Below, piece by piece: positions 23,703 through 35,289 of a stretch of 64,000 nt of DNA; position 1 is the first letter of the stretch, and each line of letters starts with the position of its first letter. Source of the DNA: Petunia secreta (taxonomy: Eukaryota; Streptophyta; Magnoliopsida; Solanales; Solanaceae); the NCBI GenBank assembly GCA_029990175.1, contig JARKIP010000005.1, positions 47,712,001 to 47,776,000 of the forward strand, written 5' to 3'. The notes beneath the pieces were generated by a model that saw only the letters and a list, made by a program, of their open reading frames with translations, had not been told where the DNA came from and did not search any database. The position numbers and the translations under genes are program-made.

Positions 23703-24508
23703 TGTCAGTTTGGATAAGCTTGGAGTTTTAACTGATGACTAAGAAATAGATCCAAGGACGTGCTCCTTTGAATCACTGCAGCTGAATAAATAATCATTCA
23801 AAATCATTTAAGCAGGAATATTAATTATTATCCTAATTCTAATTTTTATCTTGATAATTATGTAGGTCTACACGAGATATGAAAAAATTGCATAAGATTG
23901 GATAAGAGCTAAAGGATTTCGGGTAATCAAGAAAAGAGTTCAATTAGGACTCAAACTCTTGGAAACTTTGGAGTTCTAATTGCTCAAGACTTCTTGGATT
24001 TTGAAGCTATAAAAACAGGAGCATTTCGGTTGTTGAAGTGTGCATAAATACAGAGAGAATCGAGCCAAAGCATTGAAAGAGTCTTTATCTTATTTGTGTA
24101 ATTATTAAGTTACAAGGAACTAAGTAAAGAACCTGTTTCTTAGATTGAGTCTTGTCAAAGTTCAATCTTAGTTCATCTGTAGTAGGTACTATCGAGTTGT
24201 ATCATTTTAATTCAAGTCGTGTACTTGAAGAAACTTTACTGATCGTGAAATGGTCACTATCGAATTAGAGTTAGTCATAGGTTAGTAAGAAGTTAGTCTT
24301 GTAACCAAGTGAGTCTTTTACAAAGTGAAGTTAAAATCCTACTTGGAAGAGTAGGTCGTGGGTTTTTGATCCCTAGATAAGGGGTTTTTCCACGCTAACA
24401 TCAACTGTTTATTTACTTACAGTTTTAATTCCGCATATAATAAAATAAAGGAACACATTGAAGAAACTGGTCCTTAAAATAGTAAGTGGTGTGTCTTGGA
24501 AAGTAACA
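23703..24508 (+). repeat. 5' LTR of the Sirevirus
   Basis: Starts TGTCAG, ends AAGTAACA. A TATAAAAA box at 24,009-24,016 marks the probable promoter. It aligns end to end with 32,607-33,404, with an extra 11-bp piece (aattgcataag) near 23,890. Confidence 0.95.
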
Positions 24509-24510
24509 AT

Positions 24511-24524
24511 TGGCATCGAGCAGG
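24511..24524 (+). other. Primer-binding site of the Sirevirus, decayed
   Basis: TGGCATCGAGCAGG stands two bases after the LTR end, where Sireviruses have TGGTATCAGAGC for initiator tRNA-Met. One substitution and a missing base reduce the match. Confidence 0.7.
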
Positions 24525-24557
24525 TTATCCTTAAAAAGGCTAATACCTAGGATTAGA

Positions 24558-26240
24558 ATGAGTACATCACAAGAGAATGGTGAGGGTCAGTCTACTGTTA
24601 GGGCACCTTTGTTCAATGCAAAGTACTACTCATGGTGGAAGAAAAGGATGAGAGATCATCTTCATGCCGAGGACTATGAGCTGTGGGACATAATTACTGA
24701 AAGTCCCATGATTCTAATGAAGAAAGATGCTAATGGAAATGGTGTTCCCAAAACCAGAAAGGAATGTAATGCTAAAGACTTAAGGCAATGGGAAAAGAAT
24801 GCCAAAGCAAGGAAGTGGTTTGTCTGTGGACTTAGTCCTGATGAGTACACTAGAATTAGAAGGTATACCACTGCAAAGGAAATTTGGGATGCTCTACAGG
24901 TTGCTCATGAAGGGACAAGTCAGGTTAAAAGATCTAGAGGTACACTTCTTTTTGCTGAATATGAAAGTTTTAAGATGAAAGAAGGAGAATCAATTTCTGA
25001 AATGTATACTAGGTTTAATGCTATTTCATCTGAACTTATCTCTTTAGGAAGGGTTTTAACTGTTGAAGATAGAGTTGAAAAAATCCTAACTAGAGTTCTT
25101 CCAGACTTTTGGGAGATTAAGGCTTGTGCAATCATAGAAAGCAAGGATCTTACAACATTATCCATATATAAGCTTATAGGTAATTTGAAAACTTATGAAC
25201 TAAGGAAAAAGGTTAAGAACATAGGTGAAACAGTTAAAACTGAACCTAACCTAGCTTTAACTGCTGCTGATAAGCCTATTGATGATAAGGAACTAGTCCT
25301 TATAGCTAAGAGTGTCAAAAGATACTTGAATTAAAAAGAGGGCTAGTGGGTAGGGTAGGTCTTCTAACATGAAACAGGATGGAGAATGCTTCAAGTGTAG
25401 AAGCATGGAGCACTACATCAGCAAATGTCCAGTTATGGAAGGAGAATGGAGAAAGAGATATGTTGAGGAAAGAAGAAAGGCTAGGGAACTGGTCCGGAAG
25501 AAAATTGGAAATCCCAAAGCAATGGTTGCTGGCTGGCAAGATAGTGAAGATGAACAATCTGATGATGATCTGGATGATGATCTTGCTCTAGTGGCTCTTG
25601 AAGACTCAGAAAATGAACAAGATGCTGAGGTATTTGTTTCTAAACTTAAAGAAGATGTGAAAAACATGCCTAAAGAGAGATTAGTTAAGGTATTTCATAC
25701 TGTGCTAAATGATTTTAAATCTCTAAGGGATGGTAAAGATCAACTGCATGATGAAACTGAAAGTTTAGGAACAGAATATAAAAAGACAGTAATTAAAAAT
25801 GAATCTCTGAAAAGGAAAATTAGCATGCTAGAGAAAAAGGTCCTCACACTTGAATCAACTGTCCAGGAACTAGAAAATGAGAAATTAAAAGTTAAAATCG
25901 TTGAAAATGGTAAGGGTATATCTAATTCTCATCAAATCATTGCTGAAGAGAAATTAAAAGTCACAATTGATGAACTGTGCAAGAAAGATGAAAATATAAG
26001 ATCTTTAGAAGAAGAGTTAGTTAAAACAAAAATGGAGTTAAGGAAAACTGTAAAATGGAATAACTCCTCTGAAGCAGTAGAATGGTTATAAGAAAATGAT
26101 AGTAGCAATAGGAAGGGAATTGGATTTATGAAATCTCAGGCATCACCCAGCTGGGATCCAAAGAGTAAGTATCTAACACTTCCTGAAAATTAGTTATGCA
26201 CTCATTGTGGAAACACTGGTCACTTGAAAAGAAATTACAA
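24558..26240 (+). pseudogene. Sirevirus gag
   Basis: The best start is the ATG at 24,558 (MSTSQENGEG); the frame is open upstream but without another ATG. Residues ~15-270 are the copia gag capsid region (FNAKYYSWWKKRMRDHL, WDALQVAHEG). A stop at 25,332 and a frame change separate it from 25,369-26,091, which has the knuckle CFKCRSMEHYISKC (C-x2-C-x4-H-x4-C), acidic stretches, and a long heptad-like coiled coil (~25,700-26,080). A second knuckle near 26,190-26,240 has its last Cys changed to Tyr (CTHCGNTGHLKRNY). Extended, coiled-coil gag is typical of Sireviruses. Gag packages the element RNA. Confidence 0.85.
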
Positions 26241-26613
26241 ATCTCTGGAAATGGCTGCACAAAGGAACAGGTCCTATAAACCAGTTCAAAACTCTGTGAC
26301 AAAGAAAACTGTTCACACAAAGAAATCATTACCATTCTGGGCTAAGAGAGATCTGATTCATCCTTTTTCTCAAGGAAAGGAACCCAAACTTGGGTTCTTA
26401 AAATTAAACCCTAGTTTTCTTTTGCAGGCTAGAGTGAAGGAGAGAAACCACAAAGTGCACATGGACAGTGGTTGCTCAAGGCATATGACAGGACATAAAG
26501 AACTGTTCTTTCACTCTCAACCTTTCAAGGAGGAAGTGTTTCCTTCGGTAATGGTAAGAAAGGGGAAATCATTGGCATTGGAAAGGCAGGTAGGTCTGAT
26601 TCACATAGTATAG
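26224..26613 (+). pseudogene. Sirevirus aspartic protease
   Basis: The active-site block VHMDSGCSRHMTG lies at about 26,455-26,493. D-S-G is the catalytic triad-like motif of copia proteases, which act as dimers to cut the polyprotein. The frame starts within the gag knuckle region and ends in a stop after a frameshift at about 26,550, where the glycine-rich flap region is read out of frame. Confidence 0.8.
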
Positions 26614-26618
26614 ACAAT

Positions 26619-26981
26619 ATGTTTCTAGTAGATGGGTTGAAGCATTGCTTATTGAATATATCACAATTGTGTGACAAAGGCAATAATGTTAATTTTTCAT
26701 CTACTGGGTGCACTGTGACTAATCAAACTTCTGGAGAGATTATTTTGCAAGGAAATAGACATGGAAATATCTACAAGGTAGATCTGTTGACACTATCTGA
26801 TGGAAGCATGATTTGTCTAAGTGTAGTGCAAAATGATCCCCTCCTATGGCACAAAAGACTTGGCCATGCCAGTCTTTCACAATTGAACAAGCTTGTTTCT
26901 AAGGATTTGGTGATAGGTCTTCCTAACATCAAATTCAAGGATGAAAAGTTATGTGAAGCTTGTGCCAGGGGAAGCAGGTAA
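26619..26981 (+). pseudogene. Sirevirus GAG-preintegrase / integrase zinc domain
   Basis: LLWHKRLGHASLSQLNKL followed by CEAC gives the HH-CC zinc-binding fold found at the N-terminus of copia integrases. Upstream is NISQLCDKGNNVNF, a usual protease-integrase linker. The frame ends just after CEAC by a frameshift into the next segment. Confidence 0.85.
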
Positions 26982-28011
26982 AATCTTCCTTCAAACCAAA
27001 GAAACAGGTAAGTACTGCCAAACCTTTGGAACTGGTCCATATGGATCTTTGTGGACCAATAAAAACAATGAGCTGTGGAGGTAAGAAGTATGTTATGGTA
27101 TTACTTGATGATTACTCCAGATTTACATGGACTATATTTCTTGCATCTAAGGAAGAAGCTTTTAATGCATTTTCAATTTTTGCTAAGAAAGCTCAAGGAT
27201 TCTAGATAGTCACATTGTTTCCATTAGATTAGATCATGGAACTGAATTTGAAAATCATATGTTTTTCAATTTTTGTAATGAAAATGGAATTAATCACAAT
27301 TTCTCCTCACCTAGAACTCCACAACAAAATGGTGTAGTTGAAAGGAAAAATAGGACATTAAAGAAAATGGCTAGGACTATGTTAATATCTGGTAATCTTC
27401 CACAAAGCTTTTGGGCTAAGGCCATTAACACTGCATGCTATATAATAAATAGATGTATGACAAGGCCACTGAAAGAGAAGACACCATATGAGTTGCTCAA
27501 AGGAAGAAAACCAAATATTTCTCATCTTAGGGCCTTTGGTTGCAAATGTTTCATACATAACAATGGGAAGGATGCCTTAGGAAAATTTGATCCTAGAAGT
27601 GATGAGGGAATCTTTGTTGGTTATTCTTCAAATAGTAAATCTTATAGAGTCTTTAACAAGAAAATATTGAAAATTGAAGAAAGCATGCATGTTAAATTTG
27701 ATGAAACTGAAAGTTTGACTCAAGAACAGGTACAAGAAGATGAAGAGATTGGAATGCTGAAACATGGTGATACTGATCCTCAACAAATGCAGATACTGGA
27801 TGGGAATGCTGTGAGAAGTGAATTGCAAGGAACGGTTCCTCAAGATAGAACTGAGAAGAGTAGCACAGAAACAGGGGGAACAAATGATGGATCCACCTCA
27901 CAAACTGGCAGTGCTACTCCATCAGGAACTGTTCCTCAGCAAGGGACTTTTGAAAATAGTCTGAACTCAAGCCTTACAAGTATCAAGGTTCACATCCTAT
28001 GGATCAGATAA
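26960..28011 (+). pseudogene. Sirevirus integrase catalytic core and C-terminus
   Basis: The three catalytic acids are still visible: D in LVHMDLCGPI, D in LDHGTEFEN and E in GVVERKNRTL. A stop at 27,203 and a frame change split the core between the first two. The later part carries the copia integrase landmarks HLRAFGCKCFIHN and FVGYSSNSKSYRVFN. An acidic, Gln/Ser-rich linker follows before RT. The enzyme would insert the cDNA into the host genome, and the 5-bp CAAAG duplication is the product of that reaction. Confidence 0.85.
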
Positions 28012-28084
28012 TTTCAGACAAGACTGCTGGAATTCAAACTAGATCAGCAGTCAAAATCACAATTTGTGTGCCTTTAGTGCCTTC

Positions 28085-29043
28085 TAACCTAAAAATATAA
28101 AAGAAGGATGCAGATTATCTCAATGCTATGCAGGAGGAGTTGAATCAATTCCAAAGAAGTCAAGTTTGGCATCTAGAACCCAAGCTAAGGAATAGGTCCA
28201 TTATAGGAACAAAATGGGTTTACAGGAACAAACTTGATGAGGATGGCATTGTAACCAGAAATAAGGCCAGATTAGTTATTCAGGGGTATAGTAAAGAGGA
28301 AGGCATTGACTATGATGAGACTTTTGCTCCAGTTGAAAGATTGGAAGCCATAAGACTTCTTATAGCCTTTGCTACATACATGGAATTTACTCTACATCAA
28401 ATGGATGTTAAGAGTGCATTTCTGAATGGTTACTTAAAGGAAAAAGTCTATGTCAAGCAACCTCCAGATTTTGAGAATGAACAGTTCCCTAAACATGTGT
28501 ACAAGTTAGACAAGGCCTTGTATGGACTCAAGCAGGCACCAAGAGGTTGGTATGAACGTATATCAAAATTCTTACTTCAGCGTGGATATAAAAGATGTAA
28601 AATTGATAGCACACTGTTTTTAAAAGAAAAAAGATGAGCATCTCTTAATTGTTCAAATTTATGTAGATGATATAATTTCTGGTGCTACTTGTGAAAATCT
28701 AAGTAAGGAATTTGCAAATTTGATGGGGAGTGAGTTTGAGATGATCATGATGGGTGAACTCAACTTCTTTTTGGGTTTACAAATCATGCGGACCTCAAAT
28801 AGAAATATGATCCATCAACAAAAATATGTTAAAGAGTTACTGAAAAGGTTTGACATGGATAATGCTAAGGAAATTGATACAGCTATTGCAATTGCCACAA
28901 AATTAGATCTTGATGAACATGGAATTTCAGTTGATCAAAAATTGTATAGGGGCATGATTGATTCTTTTCTTTACTTAACTGCTAGTAGACCTGACATTGT
29001 GTTTAGTGTTGGTTTATGTGATAGGTTTCAGTCAAATCCTTAA
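28085..29043 (+). pseudogene. Sirevirus reverse transcriptase
   Basis: Motifs in order are GTKWVYRNKLDEDG, KARLVIQGYSKEEG, QMDVKSAFLNGYL and LYGLKQAPRGWY in 28,128-28,637. A frameshift in an A-rich run (about 28,625) then moves the catalytic YVDD (near 28,661, IYVDDIISGA) into another frame. The thumb continues at 28,720-29,043 (ELNFFLGLQI, ASRPDIVF), ending at a TAA. All RT core residues I can check are intact, so the damage is frameshift and stop only. Confidence 0.9.
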
Positions 29044-29052
29044 GAATCTCAT

Positions 29053-29604
29053 TTGAAAGCTGTTAAAAGAATTTTGAGATACTTGAAAGGAACAGGTTCC
29101 TTGAGACTTTGGTATCCAAAAGGTGGTAATTTTAATCTTGTTGGATATACTGATGCTGACTATCCAGGTTTCTTTATTGATAGAAAGAGTATCTTAGGTA
29201 TGGCACACTTTTTTGGTGAGTGTTTGGTTTCATGGGGAACCAAGAAACAAAATTCAGTGGCACTTTCTACTGCTGAGGCTGAATATGTGGCAGTTGCCTC
29301 ATGTTGTTCATAACTGTTGTGGATCAAACAGCAATTACAAGATTTTGGTGTTGATGTAGGAAATCTTCCTATCTATTGTGATAACACAAGTTCTATTAAC
29401 ATGACAAAAAATCCAGTGCATCACAAAAGGACTAAACACATTGACATAAGACATCATTTCTTGAGAGACAATTATGAAAAGGGACTAATTACTATAGCAT
29501 TTTTTCCTACTGAGAAGCAGATTGCTGACATTTTTACAAAGGCTTTAGGGAGAGATCACTTTGAAAGGAATAGGTTGGAATTAGGGATGATTAAATTCAC
29601 CTAA
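29053..29604 (+). pseudogene. Sirevirus RNase H
   Basis: VGYTDADYPG holds the first Asp, ALSTAEAEYVA the Glu, and YCDNTSSINM the next Asp. A TAA at 29,311 interrupts a frame that is otherwise continuous to 29,604. The final block (KHIDIRHHFLRD, KQIADIFTKAL) is the standard copia pol C-terminus. The stop at 29,602 is where pol normally ends. Confidence 0.9.
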
Positions 29605-30194
29605 ATCTACTAAAGCTTTACTTCAAAATTGGCTAGAAAATTATACTTAAAATGAATTTATCAAAGTCAATTTAGAATTTTCAGTTCCGTTTCTTACTTA
29701 ATTGTATACTCATGTGCCATGATTTCTCTTCAAAGTTTGCTAAAATTTAATAATGTTACCCTTATGTTCTTAGAATTTCAGATTGAGCAAATTTTATTAA
29801 ATTGGGATGGACACTATTTTGTAATAATATTCAGGTATGTGCTCTTTGTTATTCAATCATATTAGAAGTTAAGGGCTATAGGTAGCTTGAATTTAGGATA
29901 AATCCCACTAGGAATCCTTTTCATATCCGTTCTGCATAGGAGTTCCATCGGAGGAACCAGTTCCCAATCTCATCAGGAAACTCAAATCATAACGGCTCTT
30001 TTCCGGGACTCCTAAAAGTATTTTAATGTCTGAAACTCCTTAAATGAGGTAATAGTATTTTTTTTGCACTCACCACTACTTACCTCACTCTATATATACT
30101 CTCCTACTTCCTCATTATTTTTCACTTTGCTATAATCAAATTCTCAACAATTTCAGAAAAAATAGTGATTTATCTCTGAAAACGTATACTTGCC
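29605..30194 (+). other. Sirevirus spacer between pol and the extra ORF
   Basis: AT-rich, with no coding frame. A TATATATA-type box (tctatatatactctcc, about 30,089-30,104) lies about 100 bp before the next ATG and could start a separate transcript; this is speculation. Confidence 0.4.
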
Positions 30195-32158
30195 ATGTCT
30201 CTCTCACCTGAAAACTCATCGTCCATTCCCATTTCTGATCAACCACAAATCCCCAACCCTCCTTCACCCATGGACACAAGAACACCAAACCCTGAAATTC
30301 CTGAAAATCATGAGACAGAAATTCAGGGGGAAAGACCAGTTCCCACTGCTGAATCAATTTTAGAACAAGTAGAGGACTTGTCAAGGGCTATGATTATGTT
30401 TCAATATCAGGTAAACTATGCTTCTCCTTTAAATGTAGTTGATGATGGATGGGAGAATGTAGAGCGGTTTGGGTCTGTTCCTGAGGGAGAAAGCGAAACT
30501 GTTGATTTTAAACATTTGGAGGCTCCCATGCATGGGTCACCAGGGTCTCCAGTGGATGCTTTTAGAGCACACATGGAGGATGAAAATGTGGTGGATTTGG
30601 ATGATGCCATAAGTGATAGTGATAGACCAATCATTGACCTAACTAATATAAGAAGTCTGAAAAGAAAACTTGCTAGAAAGGGTCCAATTGATGCTAAGTA
30701 CTCTGCCGAAATTGCTGCTAAGTAGAAAAAGACTGGTAATAGTTATAAGACAGGGCTTAAGAAAAAGGGTAAAAGTTCTTCCAAGGCAAAAGGAGTTGTT
30801 CCTTCTGCTTCTACCCCTGCTAGTGGGGCTAGGAGAACAAGAAATGCAGTCAAGGCCGCAAATGAAAAAATTGCTACTGCAATGGAAAGGAGTAGGAAAG
30901 AAAAGGGAAAGCAGGTTGTTGATCCTGTTATTAAGGAAGAAACTTATTTTGTAGAAATAGAAAGAGAGCTTGTGGATGAAGAAGATGATGTGATGGAGGA
31001 TGTTGTTCCTCAGTCTAAGAAAAGGAAAGTTGCACAAGGGCGTGTGACTAGGAGTTCTGTGAAAGCTGCTGGAAAATCTTTCAAGAGGACCAGGTCCTCA
31101 AAAAGAAATTTGGTTGATGAAAGTTCTGATACTAGTTCGGATGAATCTGTTGTAGGTGAGGACAGTGAAAGTGAGGGTGAGGGAGATGAGGTTCAACATT
31201 GTGTGCATGATGATATTATGATGATAAAGGTTCTGAAGAGTAGGGTACTCTCTGATGTTGAGGAAGAGGGTATGCTCTGGTTGCTGCAAAAGTTGCAGGT
31301 TCAAGGCTGGAGGGACATGGTCCTTCAGATCAAAGGCAAGTGTGCAAAGGTGACGGTTCAGGAATTTTACAAAAATTGTTCCATCAAAAGGGATAAGATC
31401 ACCACTTCTGTCCATGCCCAAGAAATCACCTTTGACACTAAGGAGTTGGGTGAATTGTTGGGTATTCCATCAGTAGGGTATGAAAGCTACATCAAAAAGG
31501 TGTGGCCTGATTTGACAAATCTTCCTACTGATTTAAAAATCACTAGGAAATTTGCTGAAAATGCTGATGAGGAGAAGTCCAGGCCTGTGCCAAAGAGTGA
31601 AATGCACCCTCAGCACCAGGTGTTGTTTGAATTTGTGAACAAGATATTGCTGCCAAGACAGGAGAAGAGAGGAATTGCCAGTTTTATGGACCTGGTCCTT
31701 ATGGAACTGCTGGACAGTGATAAGCAGATTAACTAGCCCAGGTTCATGATTCATCTAATTAAGAGAGTTGTTACTGGGAAGAAAAACACTCATTGCCCTT
31801 TGGTTTTATTTTGATCGATTTGTTTGCTAAGTTAGGAATTCTTATGGAGGGGGTAGTCAATGCTACAAAGAAGGAGAAAATTGGTTGTGCTACCCTGATC
31901 AGCTGTGATTTCCCCATTCAAGCTGATCCTCCACTGGCTGGTGTTAGTAAACAGCCTTTGAATAATAAGGTGAGGGCCTTGAGGCAACAAGTTGCCATAC
32001 AAGCTGCTGAGATAACTAGGTTGGAGGAAGAGAGGAACTACTGGAAGGCTGAGGCTACTAAAGCAAAGGAGACAAATGAGGGAATGCTCAAACAAATGTT
32101 TGAGTTGCTGCAGGAAAAGTCTCAGGGATCTGGTCCTTCCACATCTTTAACACCTTAA
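30195..32158 (+). pseudogene. Sirevirus post-pol ORF, putative plant transposon protein type
   Basis: An ATG at 30,195 (MSLSPENSSSIPIS) opens a frame that runs to 31,736 with one TAG at 30,723; a second TAG at 31,734 and a frameshift near 31,793 precede a last open part to 32,158. Together it would be about 650 residues. The N-terminus is Pro/Ser-rich. The middle has Lys/Arg-rich and acidic tracts. About 31,400-31,790 has EITFDTKELGELLGIPSVG and VLFEFVNKILLPRQEKRG, which resemble the plant domain labelled putative plant transposon protein. The C-terminus is a coiled coil (QAAEITRLEEERNYW). It sits where Sireviruses carry env-like ORFs, but I see no signal peptide or membrane helix. Function unknown. 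Confidence 0.7.
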
Positions 32159-32606
32159 CCAAATACCATCTATTGTCCAGCGGGATTTAGACTTGTTCTG
32201 GTACCTTAGTCTTTTTCTTTTCTAGTTTTTTGAATAATTTAGTAGTATTTGCTTGTATCCCCTGGTTTAACTTTTTGTTATTGATGAATTATCTTCGATG
32301 ACTAATATCATTTTATTGCAGTTGCTTTATTCTGAATTATGCTTGCATTTTGAGTTGCCTCAATGGCTATGAGCTAATTGTTATAATACTTGATATATTC
32401 TAACTTATGCAACCTTTTCAATGATGCCAAAAGGGGGAAGATAAGTTCTGATTTTGCTTGTGTAATTTATAACCTAATTGAGAACCTGATCCTTAATGAT
32501 GAAACAAATCTCTACTTATGATGCTTCTAAGTTCCAAGTTGTGATTCAGGAAAATAAGGACATGATTCTACGTCTATGAGTTTGTCATCATCAAAAAGGG
32601 GGAAAA
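32159..32606 (+). other. Sirevirus 3' untranslated region with two polypurine tracts
   Basis: CAAAAGGGGGAAGA at about 32,428-32,441 and CAAAAAGGGGGAAAA at 32,592-32,606 both resemble plus-strand primer tracts. The second touches the 3' LTR and is the likely functional one. Repeated tracts of this type are a Sirevirus feature. Confidence 0.75.
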
Positions 32607-33404
32607 TGTTAGCTTGGATAAGCTTGGAGTTTTGACTGATGACTAAGGAACAGATCCAAGGACGTGTTCCTTTTAATCACTACAGCTGAACAAATAATTA
32701 TGAAAAATCATTTAAGCAGGAATATTAATTATTATCCTAATTCTAATGTTTATCTTAATAATTATGCAGGGGTAGATGAGATATGAAAAGATTGGATAAG
32801 AGCTAAAGGATTTCGGGGAATCAAGAAAAGAGTTCAATTAGGACTCAAAATCTTGGAAACTTTGGTGTTCTAATTGCTCAAGACTTCTTGGATTTTGAAG
32901 CTATAAAAACAGGAGCATTTCAGCTGTTGAAGTGTTTACAAATACAGAGAGAATCGAGCCATAGCATTGGAAGAGTCTTGATCTTATTTGTGTAATCATT
33001 AAGCTACAGTGAACTAAGTAAAGAACCTGTTCCTTAGATTGAGTCTTGTCAGAGTTCAGTCTTAGTTTATCTGTAGTAGGTACTATCGAGTTATATCATT
33101 TTAATTAGAGTCGTGTACTTGAAGAAACTTCACTTATCGTGAAAGGGGTCACTATAGGATTAGAGTTACTCCTAGGTTAGTAAGAATGTAGTCTTGTAAC
33201 CAAGTGAATCTTTTATATAGTGAAGTTAAAATCTTACTTGGAAGAGTAGGTCGTGGTTTTTTGATCCCTAGTTAACGGGGTTTTTCCATGCTAACATCAA
33301 GTGTTTATTTACTTACAATTTTAATTCCGCATACAATAAAGTAAAGGAACACATTGAAGAAACTGGTCCTTAAAATAGTAAGTGGTGTGTCTTGGGAAAT
33401 AACA
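32607..33404 (+). repeat. 3' LTR of the Sirevirus
   Basis: TGTTAG...AATAACA, 798 bp, with TATAAAAA at 32,902-32,909. It differs from the 5' LTR at several dozen sites by eye, many of them transitions. Confidence 0.95.
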
Positions 33405-33409
33405 CAAAG
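33405..33409 (+). repeat. Target-site duplication CAAAG, right copy
   Basis: Identical to 23,698-23,702; Tat/Ogre-like sequence resumes immediately after it. Confidence 0.95.
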
Positions 33410-35280
33410 ACTTGTGCACAACAACCAAAAGCTGGCAAGCCAATTCAACTTGAAAAGAAGGCAAAGACACAATGACAAAGCTCTTATCATATGATAGACC
33501 TGGGAACTCCCTAAGCATTTAGAAGCACATCCCTATCCACTAGAAAAGCTAAAGCAAGACGATGAAGATATTTGAGACACTTACAAGAGCAAGAGTTGTT
33601 TTGATATAAAAGCACGGGCGGATAAACTTCTTGGAGCAATTTCGGTTGAAGGCTTCATTGGAGCAATATGAATTCTCATGACAACAACTACAATAGGACG
33701 CAGCAATCTAAGAGTACACATGATACATAGGCAACTTATATCGAGTTCGGCAGCTCAGCAATAAGATATTATCTAACAAGGAAAGTTGGTGCAAGGACTA
33801 TATTGCACCAATTGGTCGACAAGTATGAAAACATTGAGGGTCTCTTTCAAAGATGCACAGACATCATGACAGATAAATTTGCAAGAAAGGATGACAAATG
33901 CACTCAAAGTCTTGGTGTTTGATAAAAGCCACTGCCCTTTACATCGCATAACACAATCTATTCCTTACACAACATTTTTACCACTTTTTATTGACATTCA
34001 ACTCCTCATCTCCTGCTAAAACAAGCATTGGCCGTCTGGCCCAAACCCTTGCCTTGACTTCTACATAAAGCACTTAGGCAATCTCTAGTGATATCCATGC
34101 TTTCTATGATAATCTCCAAATTCAAGCGCTAATCCGTCATCTGCGGTCTAGGCATCCTTTCAAGCTTATCTGTCATTTTTGCGTCAAATCTTTGCTAATG
34201 TGCCCACACGATTTTTTGCATTTCACCACTTTGTTACGGTCGCTGTGCACTTGAACACCTAAATTGGTCAAGAATCTGTATTAAAAAAAGCCAATGTGGC
34301 ATGCCAAGCTAAAAACATTTCCTTCTAGAACAAGGACTTTTAAACCATTAACATGGGACACCGAGAGAACCTAGACGGTCCTAATCCTACTTCCATACAA
34401 CTTGTGTCTAGGCAAACAAAATCAACTGGCCCTATACTCACACAAAAGCTGCAAGAAAAAAATCCAATCGCTATATAAACAAAGCTGGCAAAATTCACAA
34501 CCTCACGTTGCACCCAACTTACACAAAAAACAACCCCCCGGTCAAGACATTCAACAGCAACCTTATCAGGCCCAACACAATCAAAGACATACCAAAAGAA
34601 AAAAACCTCACACCTTTACTCCTTTAGCTTAGTCAAAAGATATTGCACCCAACGAACAAACTACTCCTTAGGTACCTATTCCTAGCTTCTATCCAACAAG
34701 ATCTACACTCTTCACTTACACATGACACCACAAGACATCCAACACTGAACCACAAAGTTCAGAGTCTGATTGATGAAATCAAGACAGTGGTACAACAGGA
34801 ACCCATGACTTTCGAAAGAAAAGAATTCAAAGTTAGCTCCATGACTTTCAAAAAGAAAAGCATAAAACATGAAGACACCGCATCACAATCTAAGACAAAT
34901 ACATTTTTGGACAACCTCCAAATCTGGCAAAATCCAAATATCAAACCTCAGTCTGGGCATGCAAGTATCCGCGTGATCATAGTCATCAATATACCCAATC
35001 GCCACACTAAAGAACGAGTACAGATTCTAGCTAATACGTTGGTGTTCAGTGCAACGCAACCACCTTCTCTTGGTGATCTGTCATAGACAATAAACTGGGG
35101 CAGAATTTTTGAGATCCCTTCAAAAATTCAAAAGAGCACAAGCTTGACACTAGGGCAGAAATTTTTGAGATCCCCTAAAAAATTTCAAGAAAGGCATTAT
35201 AAAAGCAACACAATAGCCTCCTTAGCACACTGCATGACATAACAACGACATTCTATTTGTTGCACTTTACTTTACTTTTG
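33410..35280 (+). other. Tat/Ogre-like interior without recognisable pol
   Basis: Sequence between the Sirevirus and the minisatellite. Short open frames at 34,402-34,632 and 34,643-35,086 show no domain I know and have biased composition. I looked for the RT YVDD block, integrase D-D-E blocks, the RNase H EAEY block and a protease D-T/S-G in readable context and found none. The pol region was therefore lost before or after integration. Confidence 0.55.
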
Positions 35281-35289
35281 TTTGCAGGG

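Larger units (their letters stand above)
23703..33404 (+). mobile_element. Ty1/copia Sirevirus-type element
   Basis: A complete 9.7-kb element: LTRs of 806 and 798 bp (TGTYAG...AACA), decayed tRNA-iMet PBS, gag with a coiled coil, protease, integrase, RT, RNase H in copia order, an extra ORF after pol, and two AAAAGGGGGA-type purine tracts before the 3' LTR. Long gag, a post-pol ORF and repeated purine tracts are Sirevirus hallmarks. A perfect 5-bp CAAAG duplication frames it. Every coding part has stops or frameshifts, and the LTRs differ at several dozen sites, so it is not recent. Confidence 0.9.

Noticed and set aside
34402..35086. Two plus-strand ORFs between the Sirevirus and the minisatellite
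   Set aside because: Composition is Lys/Gln/His/Thr-rich without any recognised domain; reported only as unassigned interior.
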